Positions 1 to 10,677 of a stretch of 64,000 nucleotides of DNA are shown piece by piece. This DNA is from Devosia sp. Root635. Lineage in GTDB: Bacteria; Pseudomonadota; Alphaproteobacteria; Rhizobiales; Devosiaceae. The notes under the pieces are model-generated. The model was not told the origin of the DNA, made no database searches, and saw only the letters and a program-made list of their open reading frames with translations. Location: contig NZ_LMGZ01000018.1 in assembly GCF_001427605.1 (NCBI RefSeq), positions 1-64,000 on the forward strand, read 5' to 3'. Within the stretch, counting starts at the first letter, position 1, and each line of letters starts with the position of its first letter. Position numbers and translations under genes: made by a program.

Positions 1-143
1 CTGCCCGAGGACGGTCGATGTCTGCCCGGGAGCGCGGGTGCGACCGCCTCCCGGGACATCTTAATCAGATTTCGTCGATACAAGCCCGAGGGTGACGCGC
101 GGTGGGCTTGGGAAAGGTGGGATCGGGTGCGACGAGTATCCCC
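1..143. other. Window edge with no assignable gene
   Basis: No reading frame here can be tied to a protein family. All three forward frames stop early, and the minus-strand gene that follows ends at 144. Bases 84-105 are an exact copy of 22 bases at 13173-13194, so part of this stretch is a dispersed intergenic repeat. In many alphaproteobacteria ftsA would lie just upstream of ftsZ; nothing here can be recognised as its end. Confidence 0.5.
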
Positions 144-605
144 TCACGCCCCCGCATACGCCTTCTGCAGCCCCGCCACGTCGAGCTTCCGCATCTGCAT
201 CATAGCCTGCATGGCGCGGTTGGCGCCGGCCTTGTCGGGGCCGAAGACGGTTTCGAAAACCTGCTTGGGCACCACCTGCCAGCTCAGCCCGAACTTGTCC
301 TTGCACCAGCCGCACATACTTTCCTCGCCGCCGTCGCTGACGAAGGTGTTCCAGAAATAATCCACCTCGGCCTGGTCGGCGCAGTCGATCACGAAGCTCA
401 CGGCCTCGGTGAATTTGAAGTCCGCGCCGCCATTGAGCAGCATGAATTTCTGCCCTTCCAGCTCGATAACGGCGGTGAAGGCCGGGCCCTTGGGATCCTG
501 GCGCACCACGTCGTGGACCTTCGCCGACTTGAAGGTCTCGGTGTAGAACGCGATGGCATCGTCGATGCGGTTGTCGAACCACAGGCAGGGCATGATCTTG
601 GTCAT
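144..605 (-). CDS. VOC-fold protein, PhnB/3-demethylubiquinone-methyltransferase-like
   Basis: A 153-residue protein of the vicinal-oxygen-chelate superfamily (Pfam 3-dmu-9_3-mt type), a small cytosolic metal-binding fold. The N-terminus MTKIMPCLWF followed by a DAIAFYTETF segment is the usual beta-strand and helix opening, and the central FWNTFVSDGG and CGWCKDKFGLSWQVVP segments are typical of the family. The substrate cannot be told from sequence; the methyltransferase name is historical and most members are not ubiquinone enzymes. A strong ribosome site (GGAGAA) precedes the start. The upstream region is AT-rich with a TTGACA-like box and an imperfect dyad, suggesting its own regulated promoter. 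It stands alone, divergent from ftsZ. Confidence 0.85.
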   Translation of the reverse strand: MTKIMPCLWFDNRIDDAIAFYTETFKSAKVHDVVRQDPKGPAFTAVIELEGQKFMLLNGGADFKFTEAVSFVIDCADQAEVDYFWNTFVSDGGEESMCGWCKDKFGLSWQVVPKQVFETVFGPDKAGANRAMQAMMQMRKLDVAGLQKAYAGA

Positions 606-654
606 TGTCGTTCTCCTCGAATGAGCGGCGCCGGATCCTTGTCCAGAACCAATG

Positions 655-690
655 TGTTATATTCCTATTTGGTTATATAATGAATGTCAA
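655..690 (-). promoter_or_regulatory. Putative promoter/operator of the VOC gene
   Basis: An AT-rich island in GC-rich DNA. On the minus strand TTGACA (690-685) fits a -35 element; a weak -10 lies 17 bases on. Two copies of an ATATAAC-like half-site, one as ATATAACC, lie over this region and resemble operators of ArsR-family regulators that often control VOC/SRPBCC genes. No regulator gene is visible in the window. Confidence 0.4.
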
Positions 691-715
691 CGGGCTCTGT
701 TCGGCCGCGGCGTGG

Positions 716-730
716 TTAACGCGCCGTCAA
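716..730 (+). promoter_or_regulatory. CtrA-box-like site upstream of ftsZ
   Basis: TTAA, seven bases, then TCAA: one mismatch from the alphaproteobacterial CtrA consensus TTAA-N7-TTAA. Further TTAAC motifs occur near 775 and 798. CtrA is known to control ftsZ in Caulobacter; binding here is inference. Confidence 0.3.
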
Positions 731-849
731 TGGGTAACCGCCATGTGTCGCAAATTGCGTTCACGTTAACACCGGCGAGGCAATTGTTAGGGGCCGGTTA
801 ACGTTTGGGAGGGTAAATCTTTACCAACCAAGCCACTATGGGGCCTTCC

Positions 850-2514
850 ATGACTATCAACCTCACCATTCCCGATATCCAGGAACTCAAGCCCCGCATC
901 ACCGTGTTCGGTGTTGGCGGTGGTGGCGGCAACGCCGTCAACAACATGATTGAATCCGGGCTCGACGGGGTGGATTTTGTCGTTGCCAATACCGATGCGC
1001 AGGCCCTGGCCTTGTCCAAGGCCCAGCGGATCATCCAGCTCGGCGTGGGCGTTACCGAAGGCCTGGGTGCGGGGTCGCATCCCGAGGTCGGTCGCGCGGC
1101 TGCCGAAGAGAGTTGGGACGAGATCAACGATCACCTTTCCGGCTCGCATATGGTGTTCATCACTTGCGGCATGGGTGGCGGCACCGGCACCGGCGCCGCG
1201 CCCGTCGTGGCTCGCGCTGCACGCGAGCAGGGCATTCTCACTGTTGGCGTCGTCACCAAGCCGTTCAACTTCGAAGGCAATCGCCGTACGCGCCTGGCCG
1301 ATGACGGCATCGACGAGCTGCATCGCCATGTCGATACGCTGATCGTCATCCCCAACCAGAACCTGTTCCGCGTCGCCAACGAGAAGACCACCTTCGCCGA
1401 CGCCTTTGCCATGGCCGACCAGGTGCTGTTTTCGGGCGTTGCCTGCATCACCGACCTGATGGTCAAGGAAGGCCTGATCAACCTCGACTTCGCCGACGTG
1501 CGCGCCGTGATGCGCGGCATGGGCAAGGCGATGATGGGGACCGGGGAAGCCTCGGGCGAAGATCGTGCCCGCCACGCGGCCGAAGCCGCCATCGCCAATC
1601 CGCTGCTCGACGATGTGTCGATGCAGGGTGCGCGTGGCCTGTTGATTTCCATCACCGGTGGTCCGGACCTCACCCTTTACGAAGTCGATGAAGCGGCCAG
1701 CCGCATTCGCGAGGAAGTCGATCCGGACTGCAACATCATCCTGGGCGCCACCTACGATCCGAGCCTGACCGGCACGATCCGCGTGTCCGTCGTCGCCACC
1801 GGCACCGATGCCACCATGGTTCAGGCGCTGGAGCCGGCCAAGCCGCATGCTTCGCGCACCCCGCTCGAAGTGCGCCGCCATGTGCCGGTCGAGCCGACCC
1901 GCACGCAGACCGAGCGCGCTGCCGTTACCACGCCGGCCGCGCCGCAGGCCATCGAACACCAGTTCGCGGCTGCTGTCGCCGAAGCGTTCAATGCAGCACC
2001 GGCGCCGATCTCGTCATATGACGAGGATGACGGTGTTTTCGTCGAACCGTATATTCCGGCCGCCGAGAGCATGCACGAAGCCGAGGAATCGACCACGATC
2101 GCCGAAGAGCCGGTTCCCAGTGTCTATGTGCCGTCCCATGCCGCTCGCCCCGAAGGGCAGCGCCGCATGCCGCGCACCGAGGAACTGCCGATTGTTGCGA
2201 GGCGGTCACAGGAACCGCAGGAACGTCACGACGCCGAGCCGCGCAATGCGCGCGCGCTGTTCAAGAAGCTGGCCTCCAATGTCGGCCTCAATCTGGGCCA
2301 GTCCCAGCCGGCCGCTGGCGAGCAAACCAACTATTCGGCAGCCGATGATGCTGCGGCACGCAGCGCCATAGAGGCCGGTGGGGCAAGGGCTTCGCGCGTT
2401 GCGCCGGCCGTCGAGGGCGCACGCGGCCTGTCCGATGCCCATGGCCGCCAGCCGGCGCCCGCGCCGCAGAAGGACAGCCTCGAAATCCCAGCCTTCCTGC
2501 GCAAGCACGGTTAA
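850..2514 (+). CDS. ftsZ: Cell division protein FtsZ
   Basis: Tubulin-like GTPase that polymerises into the cytokinetic Z ring at midcell. The N-terminus [17 protein letters not shown] and the glycine-rich [13 protein letters not shown] loop are diagnostic; the tubulin signature GGGTGTG lies near residues 109-115. The folded core ends near residue 320 and is followed by about 215 residues of low-complexity linker, then a C-terminal peptide ending [11 protein letters not shown], the docking site for FtsA and other partners. At 554 residues it is much longer than E. coli FtsZ (383) but normal for rhizobial FtsZ. The start at 850 is preferred over an in-frame ATG at 838 because it matches the family N-terminus. 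A strong terminator follows at once. Confidence 0.98.
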   Translation: MTINLTIPDIQELKPRITVFGVGGGGGNAVNNMIESGLDGVDFVVANTDAQALALSKAQRIIQLGVGVTEGLGAGSHPEVGRAAAEESWDEINDHLSGSHMVFITCGMGGGTGTGAAPVVARAAREQGILTVGVVTKPFNFEGNRRTRLADDGIDELHRHVDTLIVIPNQNLFRVANEKTTFADAFAMADQVLFSGVACITDLMVKEGLINLDFADVRAVMRGMGKAMMGTGEASGEDRARHAAEAAIANPLLDDVSMQGARGLLISITGGPDLTLYEVDEAASRIREEVDPDCNIILGATYDPSLTGTIRVSVVATGTDATMVQALEPAKPHASRTPLEVRRHVPVEPTRTQTERAAVTTPAAPQAIEHQFAAAVAEAFNAAPAPISSYDEDDGVFVEPYIPAAESMHEAEESTTIAEEPVPSVYVPSHAARPEGQRRMPRTEELPIVARRSQEPQERHDAEPRNARALFKKLASNVGLNLGQSQPAAGEQTNYSAADDAAARSAIEAGGARASRVAPAVEGARGLSDAHGRQPAPAPQKDSLEIPAFLRKHG

Positions 2515-2543
2515 CATTCGGCCTGCAAATTCCAGAAACATTG

Positions 2544-2574
2544 CTCGGCGCGTCTTTCGCGCCGAGTTTTTTTT
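2544..2574 (+). terminator. Intrinsic terminator after ftsZ
   Basis: A perfect 9-bp stem (CTCGGCGCG with CGCGCCGAG) around a 5-base loop, followed by eight T residues. It should separate ftsZ from lpxC transcripts. Confidence 0.9.
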
Positions 2575-2626
2575 GGCTAACACAGTCTCGGGCGTCCCGG
2601 GCCTTGGGGTCGGAGTTATTTCGAGT

Positions 2627-3583
2627 ATGCAAAAACTGTCCACGCGCCAGCGTACCCTCGCGGCCGCGATCACTTTCGCCGGATACGGCGTCCACAGCGC
2701 CCAGCCCGTGACCATGACGCTCAGTCCGGGTGCTGCCGATAGCGGCATTACCATCAGCCGCGAAAAGGGCGATGGCACCAGGACTGCGCCGGTTCCCGTG
2801 CATTTCTCCCGCGTTACCCGCACCACCCTCTGCACCACGCTCGATCTGGGCGACAGCATCAGCGTCGCTACCGTCGAGCATGTGATGTCGGCCCTCAGTG
2901 GCATGGGTGTCGACAATGCCGTCATTACCCTCGATGGCGGCGAATGCCCGATCCTGGATGGCAGCGCACGCCCCTTTGCCGAGGCCATCCTGCGGGTCGG
3001 CCTCGAAATCCAGCCGGTGCAGCGCCGCTTCCTCAAGGTCATGCGCGCCGTAACGGTGCGCAACAATGACGCCTTTGCGGCGCTCGAGCCCTATAATGGC
3101 CGCGCGCTCGACCTCGAGATCGATTTCGACAGCAAGGTCATCGGTCGCCAGCGCATGATTTTCGACTGGACCCCGCGCCGCTACTACGAGGACGTGTCCA
3201 GCGCCCGCACCTTCGGCTTCGTGCGCGATGCCAAGATCCTGCGCCAAGCCGGCTATGCGCTCGGCTCCAGCCTCGACAATTCCATTACCGTGCACGAGGA
3301 TCGCATCCTCAATCCGGGCGGGCTGCGCTACGAAGACGAATTCGTGCGCCACAAGCTGCTCGACGCCATCGGCGATCTCTCGCTCGGTGGGCTGCCCATC
3401 TGGGGCCGCTTCCGCTCCTACAAGGGCGGGCACGCGCTCAATGCGCATGTGTTGACCGGACTCTTTTCGAGCGAAGCCAACTATGAGATAGTCGGCGCCG
3501 AAGACCTGCCGCTCGAATTCGAGGCATTCGAAGACCAGCCCGAGGGGTTGGCGGTCAATCACTATCTGCGGTCCGTGCGCTGA
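2627..3583 (+). CDS. lpxC: UDP-3-O-acyl-N-acetylglucosamine deacetylase LpxC
   Basis: Zinc-dependent deacetylase that performs the committed step of lipid A synthesis in the cytosol. Its 318 residues match the family length. Visible motifs are TFAGYGVHS near the N-terminus, VEHVMSALSG with a zinc-binding His, EFVRHKLLDAIGD with the second His and the Asp ligand, and KGGHALN near the C-terminus with the catalytic His. The start is the ATG at 2627 (MQKLSTRQRTL), since the frame upstream crosses the ftsZ terminator. The ftsZ-lpxC order is common in proteobacteria, but the terminator between them implies separate control. Confidence 0.97.
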   Translation: MQKLSTRQRTLAAAITFAGYGVHSAQPVTMTLSPGAADSGITISREKGDGTRTAPVPVHFSRVTRTTLCTTLDLGDSISVATVEHVMSALSGMGVDNAVITLDGGECPILDGSARPFAEAILRVGLEIQPVQRRFLKVMRAVTVRNNDAFAALEPYNGRALDLEIDFDSKVIGRQRMIFDWTPRRYYEDVSSARTFGFVRDAKILRQAGYALGSSLDNSITVHEDRILNPGGLRYEDEFVRHKLLDAIGDLSLGGLPIWGRFRSYKGGHALNAHVLTGLFSSEANYEIVGAEDLPLEFEAFEDQPEGLAVNHYLRSVR

Positions 3584-3676
3584 TCCCTTGTCGGGCGGCG
3601 GGCGGTGCCACAGTTTTGATCCATTTGCTAACTACGCCGCAGGCAAGCGGTTTTCGTTATAAGGACGGGGCAGTTC

Positions 3677-4513
3677 GTGACAGTTGACGCTATTGGTGGT
3701 CTCACCAGCCGGGCCGCCCGGTTTCTCACGGTTGCCCTGCTGGCCGCGGTTCTCGCCGGCTGCAGCCTGTTCGGTCCTGAAAAGCTCAAGGAAGAGCCGA
3801 TCATTCCGGCCGCCACGCTGTATCAGAAGGCGCTGGACGATATGGACCGGCAATATTACGCGACTGCCATCAAGTCCCTGGAACAGCTCGACCGCCAGCA
3901 TCCGCGCGATGCCCTGGTGGAAAAATCCAAGCTGATGCAGGTCTATGCCAATTATCGCGGCGGTAAGCTCGATGAAGCCATTCTCGCGGCCGACCGCTAC
4001 ATGGCGCTCTATGCCAACAAGCCCGACGCGGCCTATGTGCTCTATCTCAAGGGCAATGCCTATTACGCCCAGATCAAGGACATCACCCGCGATCAGCAAC
4101 TGTCGACCGATGCGATCGAAGCCTACAATCTGGTGATTGCCAACTATCCGAGGTCCGAATATGCCGAGGATGCGCGCGAAAAGCTGCTGGTGGCCTATGA
4201 CCAGCTCGCCGGCAAGGAAATGTCGGTAGGCCGCTACTATCTCGGTAATGGCCAATATACCGCCGCCATCAACCGCTTCCGCGTCGTGGTGGAAAGCTGG
4301 CAGACTTCGACCCATGTCGAGGAAGCCCTGTTCCGCCTGACCGAGGGCTACCTGTTGCTCGGTCTCACCAACGAGGCCGCCACCGCCGCCGCCGTGCTGG
4401 GCCACAACTACCCGTCCAGCACCTGGTACAAGGAAGCCTACGACCTGCTCGCCAAGCAGGGCCTGGCCCCCGTGGTCAATGACGGTAGCTGGATGGCCGG
4501 CCTGCGGAACTAA
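3677..4513 (+). CDS. bamD: Outer membrane assembly lipoprotein BamD
   Basis: Lipoprotein of the BAM complex that inserts beta-barrel proteins into the outer membrane; it sits on the periplasmic face of that membrane. A GTG start gives a 278-residue protein with a hydrophobic leader and the lipobox VLAGC (Cys29, the expected lipidation site). The mature part consists of TPR-like helices: LYQKALDDMDRQYY, AIKSLEQLDRQHPRD and later AAINRFRVVVESWQTS are characteristic of BamD/ComL. Position after lpxC and before recN matches the usual alphaproteobacterial order. Confidence 0.95.
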   Translation: MTVDAIGGLTSRAARFLTVALLAAVLAGCSLFGPEKLKEEPIIPAATLYQKALDDMDRQYYATAIKSLEQLDRQHPRDALVEKSKLMQVYANYRGGKLDEAILAADRYMALYANKPDAAYVLYLKGNAYYAQIKDITRDQQLSTDAIEAYNLVIANYPRSEYAEDAREKLLVAYDQLAGKEMSVGRYYLGNGQYTAAINRFRVVVESWQTSTHVEEALFRLTEGYLLLGLTNEAATAAAVLGHNYPSSTWYKEAYDLLAKQGLAPVVNDGSWMAGLRN

Positions 4514-4596
4514 CGCTTCCGAAGGATTTTGTTGCTAGTTTGTTCCGGGGTGCTAATATGCGCCCCGGTTCGTTTTTGGGAGGCATCCATCTCCTC

Positions 4597-4626
4597 GTGT
4601 CATTCCCGCCTTCGCGGGAATGACAC
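4597..4626. repeat. Palindromic intergenic repeat (GTGTCATTCCCGC family)
   Basis: A perfect 13-bp inverted repeat, GTGTCATTCCCGC with its complement, around CTTC. The same arm occurs at both ends of the element at 28102-28188, so it is a dispersed repeat; it may also act as a bidirectional transcript end between bamD and recN. Confidence 0.8.
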
Positions 4627-4686
4627 AGTGGTAGTAAATGGATGCTCATCCGCCTTGGTTGATCGAAGTCCGGGAATAGTCCGCGC

Positions 4687-6357
4687 ATGCTGAACGCGCT
4701 TTCGGTTCGCAACATCGTCCTCATCGACCAGCTCGACCTGGCGCTCGATGGCGGCATGACGGTTCTCACCGGCGAGACCGGTGCCGGCAAATCCATCCTG
4801 CTCGATGCGCTGACCCTGGCGCTGGGTGGGCGGGGCGATGCCGCGCTGGTGCGCAGCGGGCAGGAGAGCGGGCAGGTGGTCGCCGTGCTGCAACTGGCCG
4901 CTGACCATCCCGCCCGCGCTGTCCTGCGCGACAATGCCATTCCCGATGACGAGGATGTCATCCTGCGCCGCGTGCAGTTTGCCGATGGCCGCACCCGCGC
5001 CTTCATCAACGACCAGCCGGTTTCCGCTTCGCTGCTGCAGCGGGTCGGCAGCCAGATCGTGGAAATCCATGGCCAGCATGATGACCGGGCTTTGGTCGAT
5101 GTCGCCACCCATCGCGCCGCGCTCGATGCCTTCGGCGAGCTTGAGACGGCTGCCGCCAGGGTCGGCACGGCCTGGCAGGAGCTCAGCGACGCGCAGGATG
5201 CCGTGGTGGCGCAGCAGGCCCTCGTAGCCCAGGCGCTGGCCGCCGAGGACTATGCGCGCCATACCGTGGACGAGCTGTCCAAGCTCAAGCCCGTTGCCGG
5301 CGAGGAAGAAGAACTGGCCGGGCGCCGCCAGCATCTCCAGCAAGTGGAGCGCTCCGCCTCCGACGTCATCGAGATCGACGACATGCTCAATGGCCCCGCT
5401 GCGCCGGCGCCGGCCCTGGCGAGCCTGATGCGGCGGCTGATGCGCAAGATCGATGGCGGGCAGGACCTGTTCCAGCCCCTCGTCGATACGCTGGATGCCT
5501 CGCTGGTGGCGCTGGACCGGACCGGCGATGCGCTTGATGATCTCAAGCGCGAAATGGCCTATGATCCGGCCGAACTGGAGGGAGTGGAAGAACGCCTGTT
5601 CGCCCTGCGCGGCGCTGCCCGCAAGCACCAGACGACATGCGACGAACTGGTCGGCGTGCTGGCCCGATACAGCGCCGATCTCGATACCCTGCAGAGCGGC
5701 GAGGCGCGTCTCGGCGCCCTCAGGATCGCCGAAGCCAGGGCCTTGGAAACCTATCGCAAGCTGGCCGAAACGCTCAGCGCCGGCCGCGCCAAAGCCGCCG
5801 CGGCGCTGGGCAAGGCGGTCGGCGCGGAACTGCCCGACCTCAAGCTGGGCTCGGCCAGGTTCATCGTCGATCACCAGATCGATAAGAGCCGAATTTCTGC
5901 CGCTGGCTTCGACCAGATCGCCTTTCACGTACAGACCAATCCGGGCACCGCCGCCGGCCCCTTGCTCAAGGTTGCCTCAGGCGGCGAGCTCAGCCGGTTC
6001 CTGCTCGCCCTCAAGGTGGTGCTGGCCGCGTCCGGCTCCGCCCCGGTGCTGATCTTCGACGAAATCGACACCGGCGTCGGTGGCGCCGTCGCCGACGCCA
6101 TCGGCCGCCGCCTGGCGCGGCTGGCCGGCAAGGTGCAGGTTCTCGCCGTCACCCATGCGCCACAGGTGGCCGCACGGGCGCAGCGGCATCTGCTCATCGA
6201 GAAGCAGGCTGTCAGCGAAGGCGCCTTCATGCGCACCCACGTAAAGCCGCTCGGCACCGATGCACGGCAGGAGGAAGTCGCCCGCATGCTGGCTGGGGCC
6301 AAGGTAACCGACGAGGCGCGGGCCGCGGCGAGCAAATTGCTGAGCGAGGTGGGGTAG
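4687..6357 (+). CDS. recN: DNA repair protein RecN
   Basis: SMC-like ATPase that acts with RecA in double-strand break repair. The N-terminal half-ATPase carries Walker A GETGAGKS (residues 29-36) after MLNALSVRNIVLIDQ. The middle is a long coiled coil, and the C-terminal half carries the ABC signature SGGELSRFLLALKVVL and Walker B VLIFDEIDTGVGG near residue 455. At 556 residues it is of full RecN length. Together with ligA downstream it continues the cluster from ftsZ; a palindromic repeat separates the two. No LexA box was sought by computation, so SOS control is unknown. Confidence 0.97.
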   Translation: MLNALSVRNIVLIDQLDLALDGGMTVLTGETGAGKSILLDALTLALGGRGDAALVRSGQESGQVVAVLQLAADHPARAVLRDNAIPDDEDVILRRVQFADGRTRAFINDQPVSASLLQRVGSQIVEIHGQHDDRALVDVATHRAALDAFGELETAAARVGTAWQELSDAQDAVVAQQALVAQALAAEDYARHTVDELSKLKPVAGEEEELAGRRQHLQQVERSASDVIEIDDMLNGPAAPAPALASLMRRLMRKIDGGQDLFQPLVDTLDASLVALDRTGDALDDLKREMAYDPAELEGVEERLFALRGAARKHQTTCDELVGVLARYSADLDTLQSGEARLGALRIAEARALETYRKLAETLSAGRAKAAAALGKAVGAELPDLKLGSARFIVDHQIDKSRISAAGFDQIAFHVQTNPGTAAGPLLKVASGGELSRFLLALKVVLAASGSAPVLIFDEIDTGVGGAVADAIGRRLARLAGKVQVLAVTHAPQVAARAQRHLLIEKQAVSEGAFMRTHVKPLGTDARQEEVARMLAGAKVTDEARAAASKLLSEVG

Positions 6358-6371
6358 GGCGCCCTTTCTTC

Positions 6372-6492
6372 CCTTCTCCCCTTGTGGGAGAAGGTGGCGC
6401 GCAGCGCCGGATGAGGGGGCTGCTGCGTTGTGTATGCGGAGGCAACCCCTCACCCGCCCTTCTGGCACCCTCTCCCACAAGGGGGAGAGGGG
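6372..6492. repeat. Large inverted intergenic repeat between recN and ligA
   Basis: Two arms of about 45 bases in opposite orientation, each with a small CTCCC..GGGAG hairpin. The inner part of the left arm shares a 25-base core with the element at 10543-10671 (24 identical bases). This marks a dispersed REP-like family; it may fold strongly in the transcript. Confidence 0.8.
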
Positions 6493-6507
6493 GAGTCCGG
6501 TGGTTGA

Positions 6508-8745
<2,238 letters not shown>

Positions 8746-8770
8746 GCGCGACGCCACGAGGGAGAGTGTG

Positions 8771-10054
8771 ATGAGGGGTTTTTCCGCGGCCGCCCTGGCT
8801 GCCCTGCTGTTGCCGGCTGCGGCTTCCGCCAGCGAAGTCGGCGACCAGTTGGCCCAGCGCCTCTATGATGGCACGCTCGCCGAAATCGGCGACCTGGCCC
8901 TGCAACGCTGCGACGAATACAATGCCGATGCCTGCTTTGCACTCGGCATGCTCGATCTGGTCACCGCTTATGAGCGCACCGCGCAGGCGCTTTATCGCCA
9001 TGGCGCGACGGCGCCCAATTCGCCGGCCATGGCCATGCTGTTCGGCATGGGGCTCGACGCCCCGGCCCGCCCGGCCAATCCCGATCCGGAGCCGCTGACC
9101 TATCAGGGCCTGCGTGACATTCTCGAGGAATTCGCCAGCCTGCTCGACGTGGCGCGTGGCCATTTCGAAATGGCCGATATGGGCACCGGCTACGTCATTC
9201 CCATCGATCCGCTCAAGGTGCGGATCGATCTCGATGGCAATGGCACGGCCGAGCCGGGCGAAACGCTGGCGTCATTGCTCGGCCCGCTGGGTGAATTCAC
9301 CGATATTCCCGCCCCCGATGGCCCGCCGCCATCGGGCAAGCGCAAGACCGGTCCCGAGTCCGCCCCGGACCTGACCATCGGCTTCGACAATGCCGATGCC
9401 ATCTGGCTGGCCGGCTACAGCACCATTATCTCGACCCCGGCCGAGCTGTTGCTGGCCCATGATTTCTCCGAATTCTACGATGCCTATCTGCACCGGGTCT
9501 TCCCCGAGGCCGATCTGCCGATGCAGGACTATTCGCGCGGCGGCACGCTGTTCATGGACCCCGACAGCGACACTTTCATCGCCGACATCATCGCGGCCAT
9601 TCACACGGCCGATTTTCCGGTCACCGATGCAGCGCGGCTGGCCGGGGTGCGCGAGCGCCTGCTGTCCATCACCGCCTTGTCGCGCAAGAATTGGGAACTG
9701 ATCCTGGCCGAGACCGACGATGACCGGGAACTGTTGCCCGGCCCGCAGCAGACTTCGCTGGTGCCCGATACGCCGGTAACGCAGGAGACGGTCGCTGCCT
9801 GGCTGGCGACGCTCGACAGGCTCGACGAAATCCTCAATGGCGAATTGCTGCTGCCGCATTGGCGCTTCAAGCAGGGTTTTGATCTCAAGGCGTATTTCGA
9901 TACGGCCACCGAGACCGACCTGGTCATGCTGTTCACCGGCCTCGGCGCGCTGCCCTATCTCAAGGACGGCCCGATTGCCGATGCCCAGGCGTTTGCCGAT
10001 GCCAATCGCGTATTCGGTGACAACTGGCCGGGCTTTGCCCTCTGGTTCAACTGA
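8771..10054 (+). CDS. Exported protein of unknown function with an EF-hand-like loop
   Basis: 427 residues, family not recognised. The start at 8771 (MRGFSAAALAALLLPAAA) follows a GGGAGAG ribosome site and gives a clear Sec signal peptide ending near ASA-SEV. Two Cys residues follow (QRCDEYNADACFALG), a spacing compatible with a disulfide. A DLDGNGTAEPGE segment near residue 155 looks like an EF-hand-type calcium loop, with Asp and Asn at alternate positions and an acid at the end. The rest appears helical and acidic. It lies 25 bases after ligA and 15 bases before another exported protein, so the two are probably co-transcribed. Periplasmic location is inferred. Confidence 0.8.
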   Translation: MRGFSAAALAALLLPAAASASEVGDQLAQRLYDGTLAEIGDLALQRCDEYNADACFALGMLDLVTAYERTAQALYRHGATAPNSPAMAMLFGMGLDAPARPANPDPEPLTYQGLRDILEEFASLLDVARGHFEMADMGTGYVIPIDPLKVRIDLDGNGTAEPGETLASLLGPLGEFTDIPAPDGPPPSGKRKTGPESAPDLTIGFDNADAIWLAGYSTIISTPAELLLAHDFSEFYDAYLHRVFPEADLPMQDYSRGGTLFMDPDSDTFIADIIAAIHTADFPVTDAARLAGVRERLLSITALSRKNWELILAETDDDRELLPGPQQTSLVPDTPVTQETVAAWLATLDRLDEILNGELLLPHWRFKQGFDLKAYFDTATETDLVMLFTGLGALPYLKDGPIADAQAFADANRVFGDNWPGFALWFN

Positions 10055-10069
10055 CCTTCGGAGTTCTCC

Positions 10070-10534
10070 ATGCGCCTAGCCGCTTTCGCCATCGGCCTGT
10101 TCCTCGCCCTGACAGGCCTTGCGGCCGCCCAGCCCTATGAGACGCCACAGGCGCTGCTCGAAGCCTTTTACGAGCCCTATTTCAGCGACACCTTCTCCGA
10201 GGACGAGAGCCAGTTCCGCTCGCGGGCGCTGCAGGCGCTCTATGACAATGACGTGGAACTGGCGGGCGAAGGCGAAATGGGCGCCATCAGCTTCGACCCC
10301 TATATCGACGGGCAGGATTACGACATCACCGAACTGGAAATCGGCACGCCCGGCATTGCCGGCGACTATGCCGCGGTCGATGTGACCTTCCGCAATTTCG
10401 GTGAGCCCCGTGCGCTGAGCTATGAACTGGTGCTGGAGGACGGTGGCTGGAAGATCGACGATGTGGTTTCCACCAATCCGGATAATGAATATCGCCTGAG
10501 CGAGATTTTCGCCGAGGCGGCCGCTGGGTATTGA
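10070..10534 (+). CDS. Exported DUF3828-like protein
   Basis: A 154-residue protein with a signal peptide (MRLAAFAIGLFLALTGLAAA, cleavage near AAA-QPY). The mature part, TPQALLEAFYEPYF at the front and YELVLEDGGWKIDDVV near the end, has the pattern of DUF3828/NTF2-like periplasmic proteins: a helix followed by strands with a W-K-I-D-D turn. Function is unknown. It follows the exported EF-hand-like protein closely and probably shares its transcript. The assignment to DUF3828 is by pattern only. Confidence 0.75.
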   Translation: MRLAAFAIGLFLALTGLAAAQPYETPQALLEAFYEPYFSDTFSEDESQFRSRALQALYDNDVELAGEGEMGAISFDPYIDGQDYDITELEIGTPGIAGDYAAVDVTFRNFGEPRALSYELVLEDGGWKIDDVVSTNPDNEYRLSEIFAEAAAGY

Positions 10535-10542
10535 GGGCCCTT

Positions 10543-10671
10543 CACCTCTCCCTTGGGGGAGAGGTCGGCGCGCAGCGCCGGGTGAGGGGGCCTTTCCAGG
10601 GTGAGTTGCGTGGGGAAGGCCCCCTCACCCGACCCGAAGACGGGTCGACCTCTCCCCCAAAGGGAGAGGTG
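10543..10671. repeat. Large inverted intergenic repeat, same family as the recN-ligA element
   Basis: Opposed arms begin CACCTCTCCC and end GGGAGAGGTG. The left arm contains the same core around GCGCAGCGCCGG as the element at 6372-6492. It lies between two convergent genes and could terminate both. Confidence 0.8.
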
Positions 10672-10677
10672 AGGAGC

